Source of the DNA: Athripsodes cinereus
Lineage: Eukaryota > Arthropoda > Insecta > Trichoptera > Leptoceridae
Reading direction: 5' to 3'
DNA length: 64,000 nucleotides
Assembly: GCA_947579605.1 (NCBI GenBank)
Contig: OX388318.1
Coordinates: 9,176,001 to 9,240,000 of the forward strand
Part shown: piece by piece, positions 37,469 through 48,990 of the stretch
Numbering within the stretch: the stretch's first letter is position 1
Layout: every line of letters begins with the position of its first letter
Made by a program: the position numbers and the translations under genes
Notes under the pieces: generated by a model
Database searches by the model: none
The model's input: only the letters and a program-made list of their open reading frames with translations
Told to the model about the DNA's origin: nothing

Positions 37469-38087
37469 TTTTGCTGCTGCGCGTTTGTCTATTCGGATAC
37501 ATAAACTTTTGCCATATTACCACAAAATTTATCCATCTATACCTACGTATGTATTAACTGCTGGTGATGAAAATGCAGTACATCCTCCATTCAAGCTCTA
37601 AAAAATGCAAATTCTAAATTGGAGGCTTGCATATCGTTAAATTGAAAATATTTAATGTCTTGTACATAGTTTTAACTTGTATTTTACAGGATACATAATT
37701 TACAAAATCGCAATTCATAATAATTAATAAAATTAACTAGTAACTGATATGTTTTTCATATTGGCTACTTGTTTCATGTTCATATAAATAATTCCTAGAA
37801 TGATCAATGTTGTAAAAACATTTATGATTAATTATTGTGGATATTTCAAACACTCTGAATAAAAAGCTATAAAGCTATCGATATTATTAATATTTTTATT
37901 TATAATAATATTTTATAAAAAAAGTATAATAATATTTACATGTGTAGGTTCATCAGTCAACATTTTCGCTATGATCTTGCGTAGATTGGACTCACAAGGA
38001 GTTGTAAATAGTTATTCAGTTGCAGAACCGAATTGAGATATGAAACAGAAATTCGCTAGTTTTTTCCTTCTTTTACTAATTTTTGCA

Positions 38088-38230
38088 AGGGTTCGAAGAA
38101 GGAGTCGAATACCAGCAAGATGGAGCGACTAAATTGAGGAAGCCACACGGAATACATTGATCTCATTTTAGAGATGGATGGTTTATGAAATTAGGCATGA
38201 AGTTTACTATCGTCAGAATTGGAGTAACTC
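38088..38230 (+). pseudogene. Non-LTR retrotransposon C-terminal relic with stops
   Basis: The + strand reads RVRRRSRIPARWSD, stop, IEEATRNTLISF, stop, RWMVYEIRHEVYYRQNWSN. RRSRIPARWSD followed by a negatively charged pair matches the GRPPxRWSDDI block of LINE ORF2 C-termini. The two in-frame stops show decay. Confidence 0.55.
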
Positions 38231-38457
38231 ATTAACTGTATCGGTATTAACTTAGTGACATTTCAGAATAGATCAGCACCTGATAATGCGAACTCGAAGT
38301 CTAAGAAACCGCTAGTGCGTTATAGTTATCCTCAGTAGTAACATCAAACAATGATACTTTATAATGATTAATGTTGTTACCGATTTGCAGTGAAGAATAG
38401 AAATAAATTGAAAAATTATATTAGAAATATTATTCATATTTTTAAGATAATTTCTGA

Positions 38458-38482
38458 AACTTTTATGTATTACATAAAAGTT
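38458..38482. repeat. Perfect 12-bp palindrome
   Basis: AACTTTTATGTA and TACATAAAAGTT flank a single T. It could form a cruciform; its function is unknown. Confidence 0.5.
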
Positions 38483-38689
38483 ATTAAAAATTAATTAGAA
38501 CCATATATATTTTCACGAATCGTTTAAAACAGAATATAATATATCAGTATGACCATTAAAAAGATGCCCGTTGGAAAAGTAGGAAAATATGCGATCATCA
38601 TTCAATGCATAACTGACGAGTTTAATCGCTGCGTCACGACATTTTTCAAACAAATATATTTTGACACATTATGACATTAATTGTCTGTA

Positions 38690-38740
38690 GTTAGTGTGCT
38701 GACTACCCCGTTGTTTAGAGATCATGATGATAATGCAAGA
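38690..38740 (+). mobile_element. Possible R1 remnant
   Basis: GTGCTGACTACCCCGTTGTT followed by a GATCATGATGATA-like end resembles the R1 3' block. The match is short and diverged. Confidence 0.3.
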
Positions 38741-39344
38741 TTATTGTAGATAAAAGAAAATATATCACGTTCTTTTATTCTGTATATTTTATGAAAATGT
38801 TTCAAACACAATTTTAATTGCCGGGTGAAAGGGAGATTTTCTTGTTATTATGTTTTAATTCAAAATGTTGTGTTTAAAACATCAAAAGCATATTATACAT
38901 AAAACCCTTCATGTTAAGTATTTTATTTACATATATTTCCTTAATATTTTATGTGGGTAGAGTAGGCATGTTTCTCCTCAACCACAATAATTTTTGGGTA
39001 AAAATATTTGAAATTCTTATCTCGACTCTGTATCATGTTCATACCAAGAAGTATGTATGAATTCAATTGATTAATGATTCCAAATTGTTTAACATCTCTC
39101 TGCTACAACTAGAAATAATAATAGTTGTGTAGCCATTTATAAAACCTTTTTTATATCGGGCATCTTATTGTACCAAAACTTTTTAATATAATTATACAAA
39201 ATAGTTAATTCAATCGTGTACAAAATATTATTCTTATGTACCCAATGATCTCGAAGATATCGCGTGTTTTAAAAAGATCAGCCTACATATAAGTGACAAT
39301 CAAATCATTTGATACATCTTATAGCAATCATTAAAGGTGGTCGG

Positions 39345-39435
39345 TAGCCTAATGGCAGAGTCTCAAGCTTTCAATCAAGAGATTTCGGAGTCAACGTCTA
39401 TTATCGATCGACTTCGTCATAGTGTTAAGGTTTAT
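39345..39435 (+). mobile_element. SINE head
   Basis: GTCGGTAGCCTAATGGCAGA, GTCTCAAGCTTTCAATC and GGAGTCAACGTC resemble the head of the 9550 family (TCGGTAGCCTGGAGGTAGAG). The B box is mutated. Confidence 0.5.
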
Positions 39436-39469
39436 AACAAACGATCTCTTACAAGAAATATCTATGTGT

Positions 39470-39511
39470 AGGTACCATCACAGTGTTTTCCACAAGCAGG
39501 GTAACGGTTGT
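39470..39511 (-). mobile_element. R1 repeat, short fragment
   Basis: TACCATCACAGTGTTTTCCA and CAAGCAGGGTAACGG correspond to the 3' terminal 35 nt of R1. It lies just after a SINE fragment. Confidence 0.5.
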
Positions 39512-39766
39512 ATTGTATCATTGCGTTCTTCCTTTCATTCATTGAATTCAAATGCTAACAATATTAAGAGTTTTATGATTGCATTAAAAAAATATTAAAA
39601 TTAATTTACATGCAACATGAATCGATACTAGAGTATAACATATTATAATATCGCTGATGCGGAGTATGTAATTGATTTACATAATTATTGCCAAATGATT
39701 GTATCGGACAGATTTCATTTCGTTCAGTATTTACTGAATACATCCAAAACATACGCGTTATTCATA

Positions 39767-40075
39767 TTCAATTAATATGTAATATTTCTATATCATAAAT
39801 AAGCTCCTATTGGATACGTACTATCAGAGAAAAATAGATAAATACAATTTAAATTAAAATCTAATGCGCCAAAGTAATAATATCAAAAGTATTTCGTATA
39901 GTATTACAAAGTTATACCATGTTCAGTTAATGTGTAATATTTCTATGTATTGAGTAAAATAAAATGATAGATACGAAGCACGAGATAAAAATGGACAAAC
40001 ACAATTTATAATCATAATCTCATCCACCAAAGTAAAATCAATCATAGATATGGCTGTATTGTGCAGTGTCAATAG
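39767..40075. repeat. Diverged tandem duplication, period 155 nt
   Basis: Copy 1 (39767-39921) and copy 2 (39922-40075) both run TTCARTTAATRTGTAATATT, GATACGnA, ACACAATTTA-like and CCAAAGTAA words. It lies about 0.8 kb upstream of the coding exon. Confidence 0.65.
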
Positions 40076-40802
40076 CAAATTTATGGCAATAACAGATCTA
40101 TCTGACTTTAATAATTTACAAATTGGAATATTTATTTTCTTTAAAATACGTAAATGTACACAACTTAAAAGCTTAAGCTTTGTTTTTCTTTAATCCTCCA
40201 ACAGTACATTGAGTAATAATCAAAATTGTATTTGAATAGGAGAATAAAAATAATTATTATTGTACGCCCAGTCAACATCATACATATTTTAATCAGTTAC
40301 ACAAGTCAACTAACTAATGAGAAACAAAACGATCGTAATATATTATTGATTCGTTGAACTGTTGGAACGCGCTGTTGTAACGAAGATGATCATAATATAA
40401 ATATTATTATAGGATAGACTCCGACTATTTTTCATCATTTATGAAGAGTTCTGACACTTCAATTGATTTTTGTCGTGTATCATTTTTTTATGGAGATTAC
40501 ATTTCATTTATTAGGACCAGTTCCTGTTTCGTTATGAACCATCAACATGTTTAATATGGTATTCAGTATGATAAATTGTGATTACCAGTTAGTTAATATT
40601 ACCATATAAATTCTTACACGAAGTAGCGCAGTATCGTATACATTGTTGATTTATTATATAATTTCGTAATTTTGTTCATATAAGAGACATATTAAAATCA
40701 TTATAGTTCATATAATGTTGTAAAAGAAATCTGTAAAAAGCAATGTTTTAATTAATATTTATAACGTTGCGATTCAACGATTCGTCACGTAGTTATATTC
40801 AA

Positions 40803-40815
40803 TTTTTTTTTTCAG
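40803..40815 (+). promoter_or_regulatory. Splice acceptor upstream of the coding exon
   Basis: Ten consecutive T residues followed by CAG end at 40815, 88 nt before the ATG. This suggests that the gene has at least one non-coding exon upstream. Confidence 0.6.
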
Positions 40816-41859
40816 TTATTAATCTTATTTAATTGATATAAGATAATCCATTGAGATGTAAAAGTGACAGTTGATAGTTGTGACAAAAAATATCTAAGCG
40901 ATCATGTCTACCACGGCGAGTAGTCAAATAAAGACTGCCAGTTCAGCGAACATTCTAATGTGCAAACAATGGTGGAAAGTATGTTGGATGTACGGTGATC
41001 AAGAGAAATATTATAGACAACTGTACGGACGTAAAAACCTCGGAGGAAATCGAAACTTTTCTCACGCAAATCAAAAAAACAACAGCAGCGTTCAAATAAC
41101 AGAACTCCATGATGATTTCTTACTCGGCAATTCAACGAATGTTAATGATAATGACGAAAGTCTTCAGAATGGCATCAAACACAAAAAGAAACCAGATATT
41201 ACCAATACAGGAGCAAATCCGTATTATCATGATCCCTTTATGTTTGGAAGCAGTCCAGAAACTCTATATGGATTTCAAACTGGAGCTCCACAGACACCAT
41301 CGCCTCGAGCTCAAAAAGATCAATTTAGATTACAAAATCAATATAATCCTCAAAACGATTCAAGCTTTTCATACGATTCTGAAGACCAACAAAATACATT
41401 TCAACCAAATGGTTACAATAATAATTATAACCAACCTTTTCCTGTGCATCCAATAAAAAGACCGCCTCTTCCAACTCCGGTAATTGACTTTACAAATTCC
41501 CTATTACCGACCTCCCATAACGGTGGTAAATTTGAACGCAGTACAACGACAGTGTGTAAAAATGGTAGTGCCGTGACTGTTACAGAGGAAGCAATAATAA
41601 GTCCCGAAGGACTTGTGAACACGAATGTGAAATATAGGAGGACTTCTATACCGAGTGGTACTCCTCCTAAAAGTGTTGTGCCCTATATGGGAAGTGCAGT
41701 GTTTGATAGTGGTGAAAATGTGTTAACTAACGGTCTTGGGAGAGATAGAAAAGGTATTTGTGGTATTCCTGGAGTGGATAACTTGGAACAGCTGACTAAA
41801 GAAGGTGTCTCAACGACACTGGTTACAGTTACACAGACTTCGGTGAAGCCGTGCAATGA
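40816..41859 (+). CDS. First coding exon (with short 5'UTR) of an unrecognised multi-exon gene; coding part 40904-41859
   Basis: This is the only convincing host gene segment here. A run of T ending in TTCAG at 40803-40815 looks like a splice acceptor. The following 88 nt are untranslated, with a TAA at 40895 in frame with the ATG at 40904, which has A at -3. The frame stays open for about 318 codons to GTAAGT at 41860-41865. This donor overlaps an in-frame TAA at 41861, so splicing would leave a phase-2 junction and continue in an exon I did not find. Residues about 19-43 are rich in Trp, Cys and Tyr (MCKQWWKVCWMYGD, then YYRQLYGRK). The middle (about 110-185) is rich in Asn, Gln and Ser and looks disordered. 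It is followed by a proline-rich KRPPLPTP and a Thr/Val-rich stretch (STTTVCKNGSAVTVTEEA). There is no enzyme motif, signal peptide or membrane segment. The family is unknown; a cytoplasmic scaffold or adaptor is only a guess. Confidence 0.85.
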
Positions 41860-41865
41860 GTAAGT
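41860..41865 (+). promoter_or_regulatory. Splice donor GTAAGT that overlaps an in-frame stop
   Basis: The donor matches the consensus. If it is not used, translation stops at the TAA at 41861-41863 after 319 residues, so intron retention would give a short protein ending Cys-Asn-Glu. Confidence 0.7.
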
Positions 41866-44616
41866 AATTTTTATTGTTTACTCTAGATTAAATCATATTA
41901 AATCTGATATTTTTTGTTGATGTTATTTAATATAATAATGAAACAGGTTTGTGCTGTTTGCAGACAAGTCACGTAATATTTAATTAATATCATCTATCGG
42001 CGGTTGATATTGATTTTATTCCATCGTGATGTAGAATTTCGCACTTCCTCATTTCATTGTTAGTAATTATTAGTGACTTAAGAAATAAGTGAAGACACGA
42101 ACGTGTAAAGTTTAATTTGTTTGTTGTAACAGTCAACTGTAATCTTAAATTATTACCACATTACTGTTTTTGTATGTAAGATTCGTCTCACCGACTGAGG
42201 CGCGAAATTTGGTGAGAAACGAATGACATCTTTATAACTGTATAGTGTATTTTTTGTTAGTGTCAAAGAAACTCAAGACATCTTAATACCTAATTCTTCT
42301 AAATTCAAACATATAGACAAATACTCTGGCAATATTAATGAACATACCAGAAGATTAACCCAGATATTTTATTGTGACCCGTTACTGTTAAGCTTAATTT
42401 AATTACTCTAATCTGGTTTGTGAGAATCTGCAAATTATATTGTATCTTACAATTGGTATTTATGTAGATCACTTTTATTTAATTATTTATTGTCATACGA
42501 CTTGGCAATTAAACAACAATAAAATCTTTTGGTACAGTATATTTTTACAGACACATACAACTTTATTCGATACTTAGTTTACAAAAATAATATTTAATAT
42601 TTATTTGTTTTTAAAAGTTTTTTATACTTCTTTCGCACCATAATTGTGATCTTACAACCACTTCGAACGATTAAAAATTTCATATACGAGAATAGACAAC
42701 AATACCGCATACTGATGAGAAATATTCGAAATTGTTATGTCACATTTCGATACGACCGAAATAACTTAAGCATATTAGTTTGCTGCTATTCGTTTTTTGT
42801 TTTGTTTCTGATTAAAATATGCTGTTCAATAAAATTGTTATTTGTTCATAGTTTAAAATTCCAAACCAGCATAGATCCACTTCAGTGAAATATTGAAACA
42901 AATGCGAGCATTTTTGTTTCTGAAAATCAATGGAATGTTTTCACGGTACAATAGGACGTAAAGTAAAATATTTGTTCGACAAACTGAAACTTTTTATTTG
43001 TTTGCTGAGTCGAGTGATTAAATTGTGAAAATGCTACGATCCGTACTTTGTTCTGGTACCTACTCGTAACCACAAACTTCAATCCAGTTAGTTCGATAAC
43101 TATTCAAATTTTATTTGTCACGATCAAATACGAGAAGGTATTTTCTGTAATGCGAAGGTATGAAAATTGGTAAATGTTTATTTTTGAACAATTTCTTTTC
43201 GTAAGAACATCCATTTATATTCTTTTTAGTTCACTCTTTAAAATGATCTCTCAGAAGTATTCAGAGTTTTTCTTAGCAAAATGAATCACAATCCTAAGTC
43301 AGTCTCATGTCATTATCTTATTGTAAACAGTGTCGTCCAAGCTATTGAAAACAAAGAAAGGAGAAAACAGTATTTTTTTTCCAACATATTTTGAACCACT
43401 CATTCATTCCAATTGATCACTCATAGTCAACTTATTTGAATAGGTATTAACTAAGTAAGTATGTTGTATATGATACACATACATATGTGAACTTCCATAA
43501 GGAGTGCACAACACAGAGTATTTTTTTTTTCAAAAAACTAGATATTTTTTATTATGAATTCTACACACGTGAAGGTAGCCAGCAAAATAACTGCAAGTGA
43601 TAAACATCCTGATTTTCCTCTCTGTTCCAATAAAAAAATAAGACATTCAAGATGGATGACATGCCTCATCGCAGAATAAAGTATTCTAATTATTGTCGTA
43701 TACGATGAGGTTAAATGAACACCTGTCTTTTAGAGGCCAATCGAAAACTTACAGAAAGGCATGGGAGACCTATCCTTTACCAGAGATTAAAATATAAAAA
43801 AAGTAAAAAGTTTGATCAACCACTGCAATGTTTTTTTTTATCTACTAAAGGCACATTTACCAAACAAGTAGTTACATAGTTACAGGGACACTAATGGCCG
43901 CTGTGAAAACTTACATCCATTAGAACAAAATATCAGTGAACAGTAAATATTATTTTCCGCAGTACAATGCGGCATTTGGTATGGAAATCAAACATCTCAT
44001 TTAATGATTACCAACAACTGCTTGTTATTATGTATTACTGTTCTAGTGCTGTGGTCTCTAACAGTTAGGCGAGAGACATGAATGATTATGTTCTTAATAG
44101 ACCAAGAGCTTCGTGACACACGATATCATTATAGTATAAATACAGTCTGTGGAGAGAGAGAGTCTCTTGGAGGTCAGGTGACATGCTGGTTACTAACTTC
44201 TGAGTACTACATATTACTACTTTTCGTACTCTTTCTAATAAAGGGTATCTCTATACATCCAATGTAATCTATGAATAGGTAAATGTAGGTAATACCCAGA
44301 GTAAATAGTGTAGTGACTGACCAGTTATGGAATTATTAATAAAAATTATTATGGCCGAATAATTTCGATAACTCCTATAAAACTTTGGTCACTAAAACAA
44401 AAAGATATTTCTCCATTCCAAATTGTTTTTTTAACTGGAGTGTCCTTAGTATCCAATGACAAAATACACAAATTATAAGGTATATTTTTACAACTCTTTG
44501 GCTTCTGGGCAACTGACTCAGTAATTGAGAGATATATTAACGTAATATGGTCCTAAGATTTCAAAATTCTCCAATCATACACAGTGGACTTTGACTCTTA
44601 GTTCCTCCATATTATA
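41866..44616 (+). other. Probable first intron after the coding exon
   Basis: AT-rich sequence downstream of the GTAAGT donor, containing an R1 copy at 43571. No acceptor with a good following frame was found here or further right. Confidence 0.45.
43571..43805 (-). mobile_element. R1 repeat copy, long and diverged
   Basis: Blocks in order are GAAGGTAGCCAGCAAAATAA, AAGACATTCAAGATGGATGA, GCCTCATCGCAGAATAAAG, CACCTGTCTTTTAGAGGCC, CGAAAACTTACAGAAAG and GGGAGACC. It lies in what would be the first intron after the 40.9-kb exon. Confidence 0.7.
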
Positions 44617-44890
44617 TCAATTGGGCAATTATTCAATCAATAAACAGATATTCTTTTGGAACATTCCTTTAATTAAATTGAAAAATTACAAAAAAAAAAG
44701 TATTTTGGATAAATCCAAGTTAGAATTTTCCTTTTTTAAGCGCAAATTGGTTTAAAGCGCTATTGGGCTATTACTTAATCCAAAAAAATATCGTTTTGAA
44801 ACATCCCTGTAATAAACATTGAATTAGAATAAAAACATGTTAAGATCCAAGCTACGGTTTTCCTTTTTTGAAGCGCTTTAATTTAATCTG
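44617..44890. repeat. Diverged tandem duplication, period about 142 nt
   Basis: Both units run ATTGGGC, ATTCTTTTGGAACATTCCT or ATCGTTTTGAAACATCCCT, then ATCCAAG and TTTTCCTTTTTTnAAGCGC. Confidence 0.65.
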
Positions 44891-45977
44891 TTGTTGATAA
44901 TTTTAACAATGACTATATACATTATATCAAGTGTCTAATCACTGCATTGTTTACTCTGCTGACATTAAAGAGAGAAAATACTTATATTATATATGGCGAG
45001 CATTGTAAATGTGAATGTTAATAATAATATAAAAAAATAATAGTATTAATAATATGATTATGAATTTAATATGCCTAATAATATCCATTGACATTATTTT
45101 ACTAGTATTTCGGGTCACGGAGATATAAATAACTGCGTATTGTTATTACACTTTTGTACTCATTCATATAATAATATAATATATAGGTATATAATATTAT
45201 TATCTTTATCAGTTTCAAAGATTCCGGCGTATCAGTTATCATTATATATAATTTATTTGAATTATTGTTATTTTCATTAAAGTTACGTAACCTTCCTCTA
45301 TACGTACCGAATAATATAATTAAAATGCCAATAAATTTTGCTTCTTTGATGACCCGCAAGTCATACTTTCCCTGTGATTTGTCATGGGTACACTTTATAG
45401 ATGTCAGTTTTATTATTTTCTCTTGAACGTATTCAATTATTTGTAGTGAATCTACAGAAATTATTAGTAAATAATAAAAATTAAATTCATATCCACAGCA
45501 GAGAATATTTTGAATAAAACATAAACTTCGGAATCTAAACTAGGTAGGTGTCTTACTACATACCTATGTCTTACTTGAGAATGTTTTGGTTTAAAAATAT
45601 TTTTAAATCGCAGGCGTTTGAATCAAATTTTCCATCTTAAATTCAGCAATAAGATTAGTAGTAGCATTACCAGTAGACCAATTTGCAAACACCAAATGCG
45701 TTTAATGAACTTGTAAGTCATCCTCTCTACGCCGATAAAATAATATCATTAGAAAAAAATTATTGACATTTTTGCTTGTTTTTCAATAGTAGGGGAGGGT
45801 TGGGACCATTGGGCACCTTTTTGTATTTTCTATTCCAGATTTTTTTCTTTCGAGAAAAACTTATATCTCTCTTTTAAGACCATTAGTCCCAACATTTACC
45901 TCTATGTATATTAAGGCACTATATAAAAATCTTGTTTTATACAAAAGTTATTATCATTTTTCTAAGACTATTCAAAA

Positions 45978-46036
45978 GTGCCCAAACCTCCCTACGGTGG
46001 GGTGGTTTGGGCACTGCATTGGGAGGTTTGGGCATT
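45978..46036. repeat. Left subterminal motif cluster of the 45789 element
   Basis: TGCCCAAACCTCCCT is followed by GGGGTGGTTTGGGCA and GGGAGGTTTGGGCA, three copies of one 14-15-nt word in both orientations. They are likely transposase-binding sites. Confidence 0.65.
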
Positions 46037-46288
46037 GCACTCTATAAACCTTCTTTAAAGCAAAATATTTCTTATATTTGTACATATTTGAAATGGAAAT
46101 GTTAAGGAATGTAATAAACACACAAACATTGAGGAGATAAACATATATTAATGAGTAATAAAATGTATAGAAAGTAAAAATGAGTAAAGTATCGAGAAAA
46201 TATTTAGGTATATCTAGAAAAATGAAAAACAAAAGTAATAAAAGATGAAATATAAATTATTTTTTAGTAGGTATGAGAAATATTTTAT

Positions 46289-46684
46289 TCAAAATTGGTC
46301 TTTCTTGTTATTACTATCATTAACTAATGCAAATAACTCATCTGAATTGACATTCTCAGAATCATCATCCAATCGGTAGCAGTTCTCACAAATATAAAGG
46401 TTGTCTTCATCACTGCTATCTGAATCAATATTATTCTTATGACACTTTGATACGCAATTTATATGGCAAAATACATTACAATACATACATTTCAACAAAT
46501 TTTCTTTGATTTCGAGTTTGCTACATTTTTTGCAGTTTACAAAGGTTACATCACTGATAATATTATTTTTTTTATTAAAAAATGCGCTACTTGTGCTTGG
46601 AATAGGATCCAGGTTTAGGTTGCGAGTGATGTTTTCCATTTTCTTAGTTTGTGTTCCTTTTTTCTCTATTTTTGCCAGTAACAT
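46289..46684 (-). pseudogene. C-terminal PHD-like zinc finger of the deleted pogo/jerky transposase
   Basis: The 131-codon minus-strand frame holds paired cysteines: CKKC, then CMYC, HINC, CVSKCH and ICENC. This is a PHD- or RING-like zinc-binding arrangement at about residues 51-105, flanked by acidic, serine-rich sequence (SDSSDED, DDDSENVNSDE). Many pogo/jerky-type transposases carry a C-terminal finger of this kind. It lies inside the inverted repeats at 45789-47540 and downstream of the broken DNA-binding segment. The first Met may not be a real start. A domesticated host gene is possible but unlikely given the decayed N-terminal part. Confidence 0.7.
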
Positions 46685-47109
46685 TCTTCTTAAGGGCTTT
46701 ATTTTTTAATTTTATATTTTAAATTCTTCATAAAGTCAATCTTTGGAAGCTATATTGTTATTCCCCCAATTTTCGGGTGTTTGTTTTTTCAAAGCAAGAG
46801 TATAATAATTGTACGTTAATTTACGGGCTTGCACTTTAGAAAGACCGTTATTTAATTTGGATGACATTGCAATATATTCTTCCATTTTGATTTCCTCATC
46901 TATGTTGAAAATTTGTTTAGGTGTATATTTTTATTAGGAAAAACTTTATTTACATCTCCCTTTTTCAAATGTCTCTGTAGAGTAGATAGTTAGCTGCATT
47001 TTTTACTTCGTGTATAGCTCTATCAATGGCAGTTTTCGGTTTCTACTGTCTTTTCTCCATTTTTTTAATATTTAAAAGGCATTTTCTAAAAGAAAAAAAA
47101 ACACCTATA

Positions 47110-47175
47110 TATAATAGGGAGCTTTGGGCATGCCCAATCCTCCCTCTTTATACAGTGCCCAATGCTCCCTATCAC
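47110..47175. repeat. Right subterminal motif cluster of the 45789 element
   Basis: GGGAGCTTTGGGCA, TGCCCAATCCTCCCT and TGCCCAATGCTCCCT mirror the left cluster. Further copies TGCCCAATCCTCCCT and TGCCCAATGGTCCC lie at 47497-47527. Confidence 0.65.
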
Positions 47176-48230
47176 CCATCATTTTAAATATATCCTTATT
47201 TTTTTTTTAGATTAGGAATGACTTATACATTTTATTTAGAATAAGGAACTTAAATAATCAATTATTCATATAATATTATTAAAGCACATACCTCTAAATA
47301 GGATTCATCGAAAAAAATGTACCGAAAATTCGCAAAAAATTACTTTTTCAATGCAAAAACATGTAACGACTTGTAACGTTTTCGTTTGATACAACTGTTA
47401 GTTGATTTGACGTTTGTTGGTGTTGCTAGTGAATAAATTAATGATAACATGCGGAAAAATTTCCGTAATTGCTATAACTTTTTAGATAATAAGGGGTGCC
47501 CAATCCTCCCTACTGCCCAATGGTCCCATCTCTCCCCTACATAATATTATCAAAGCAGTATGTACTTTTGTGCCGAAGAGCTATGAAAAATCATTTTATC
47601 ATTTCAAAATATTTCGCATTTCATCTCCATTGTAATAAGGTACAAGTAATAATATTAATTCCTTACAACATCGATGGGCAGTGAGAGAAAGATCTTCTCC
47701 CAATATTCACAACGGAACGATAGCAATCAATGAGGTCGGAAGGCGGGGAGGTTTTAATATTAGGTATGTAGGTATTGTGTTTGGTATTCAATCCGTGATT
47801 AGTTAGTAGTGCTAGTAGTGTAAGATTATTATATGTATGTAGGTAGGTTCTTATTTTAGTTACACAGCTGCACAGATTTAGTTAGGTATGATAATATTAA
47901 CGTAAAGATTTCAATTTGTTTATGTGACTGTATGTTTCTGTAGCTGTTGTTATAGATTCTTGCATTGTTATCGGAATTGTTATACTGTATTCTTTTAATT
48001 TTCTTATTCACAAATTAAGCAAAATGCACGTTGGAGTAAATCAGCAAAGGGATTTGACTGCAAAATTTCACGTACGAAAGTCCACGAAATTTTGTCACGG
48101 TACCTGATACCATTTCTTTTGTCTATTCCCTTTATCATACTCGCACTACTTGCAGGTGACACTAATTAAAGCTTTTTTATGCCTATTTAATATATTTTAC
48201 AAAGTTTACTTCATTTCATACTTGACATGT

Positions 48231-48352
48231 GCTCTCTGCCAGCTTCATCTCTCCATTGCTGAATATAGTCTCTGAAAAACTCTTCAAAAAAGAATCTAGT
48301 ATTTTTCCGTAGCTTGGACAATAGTATCACCCATTTTTCGAAGTCTTCCTGT
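48231..48352 (-). mobile_element. Degenerate second copy of the LINE at 16724
   Basis: It shares the order of CTCTCCATTGCTGAATATAG, a TCTTCAAAA-type stretch and CCATTTTTCGAAGTCTTCCT with the 16.7-kb copy, in the same orientation. No open frame remains. Confidence 0.6.
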
Positions 48353-48889
48353 TAGATAATTTACCTCCTATTAGTTAACGCCACTCAATACGAACATTAA
48401 AGATATTTACCTATTATTTCCTTACACCACTTGGTATTATAACTAGTAAATATAATATCTCATAATTTAAAGGCATCCAACTCATTGCAATAATATTATC
48501 AGCAAATTGACTATGTATTGAAATATTCAGATAGATGGATTTATGTACATACTTTGTTTTGCCGTTAAGTCTCGATCGCGCCATTTTGATAAATATAAAT
48601 ATTGCTTATTGATCGACTGCATTTAATCAATATTATTTTCTTATCGGTTTGAAATTATAAATATATGTTTTTATTGTTTAAATATCAATAATTGTTGTCC
48701 TTCTCTTATTTTTATGGTTAAATTTTTAAAAATTGAGTTCATTCTTATTTAATTGATTTTGTCATAATGAATTATCTACCTCAGGGATATTAAATTGCAA
48801 AATTGCTTAGTAAGATAAAATGTACCGCAATTAATAAGTGTCATTTTTTACATAAAATATAAAACTCGATTTGAAAATAACCTAAATAC

Positions 48890-48990
48890 CTACAACCCGA
48901 TGGTGAAGGTCAACAGCAGGTAAGATCGAACCCGAGATCACTCGACTGGAAGTCCAAGAATCTGCCATTTCACTGACAAATGCATTTTTT
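48890..48990 (-). mobile_element. tRNA-like SINE head
   Basis: The minus strand has GTCAGTGAAATGGCAGATTC, GTCGAGTGATCTCGGGTTCG and ATCTTACCTGCTGTTGACC. The B box GGTTCGATCTT is only slightly altered. Confidence 0.5.

Larger units (their letters stand above)
45789..47540 (-). mobile_element. Internally deleted pogo/jerky-type DNA transposon
   Basis: The 27-nt ends (45789-45815, 47514-47540) match as inverted repeats at 25 of 27 positions; the core is GGGACCATTGGGCA. TA sits at each edge (TAGGGG and CCCCTA), fitting a Tc1/mariner-superfamily duplication. Related TGCCCAA-x-CTCCC words recur inside both ends. On the minus strand a broken DNA-binding segment (46737-46908: FNIDEEIKMEEYIAMS, then GLSKVQARKLTYNYY) resembles the CENP-B/psq-type region of jerky transposases. 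It is followed by the zinc-finger frame at 46289. The central DDE catalytic core is missing. Confidence 0.8.
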
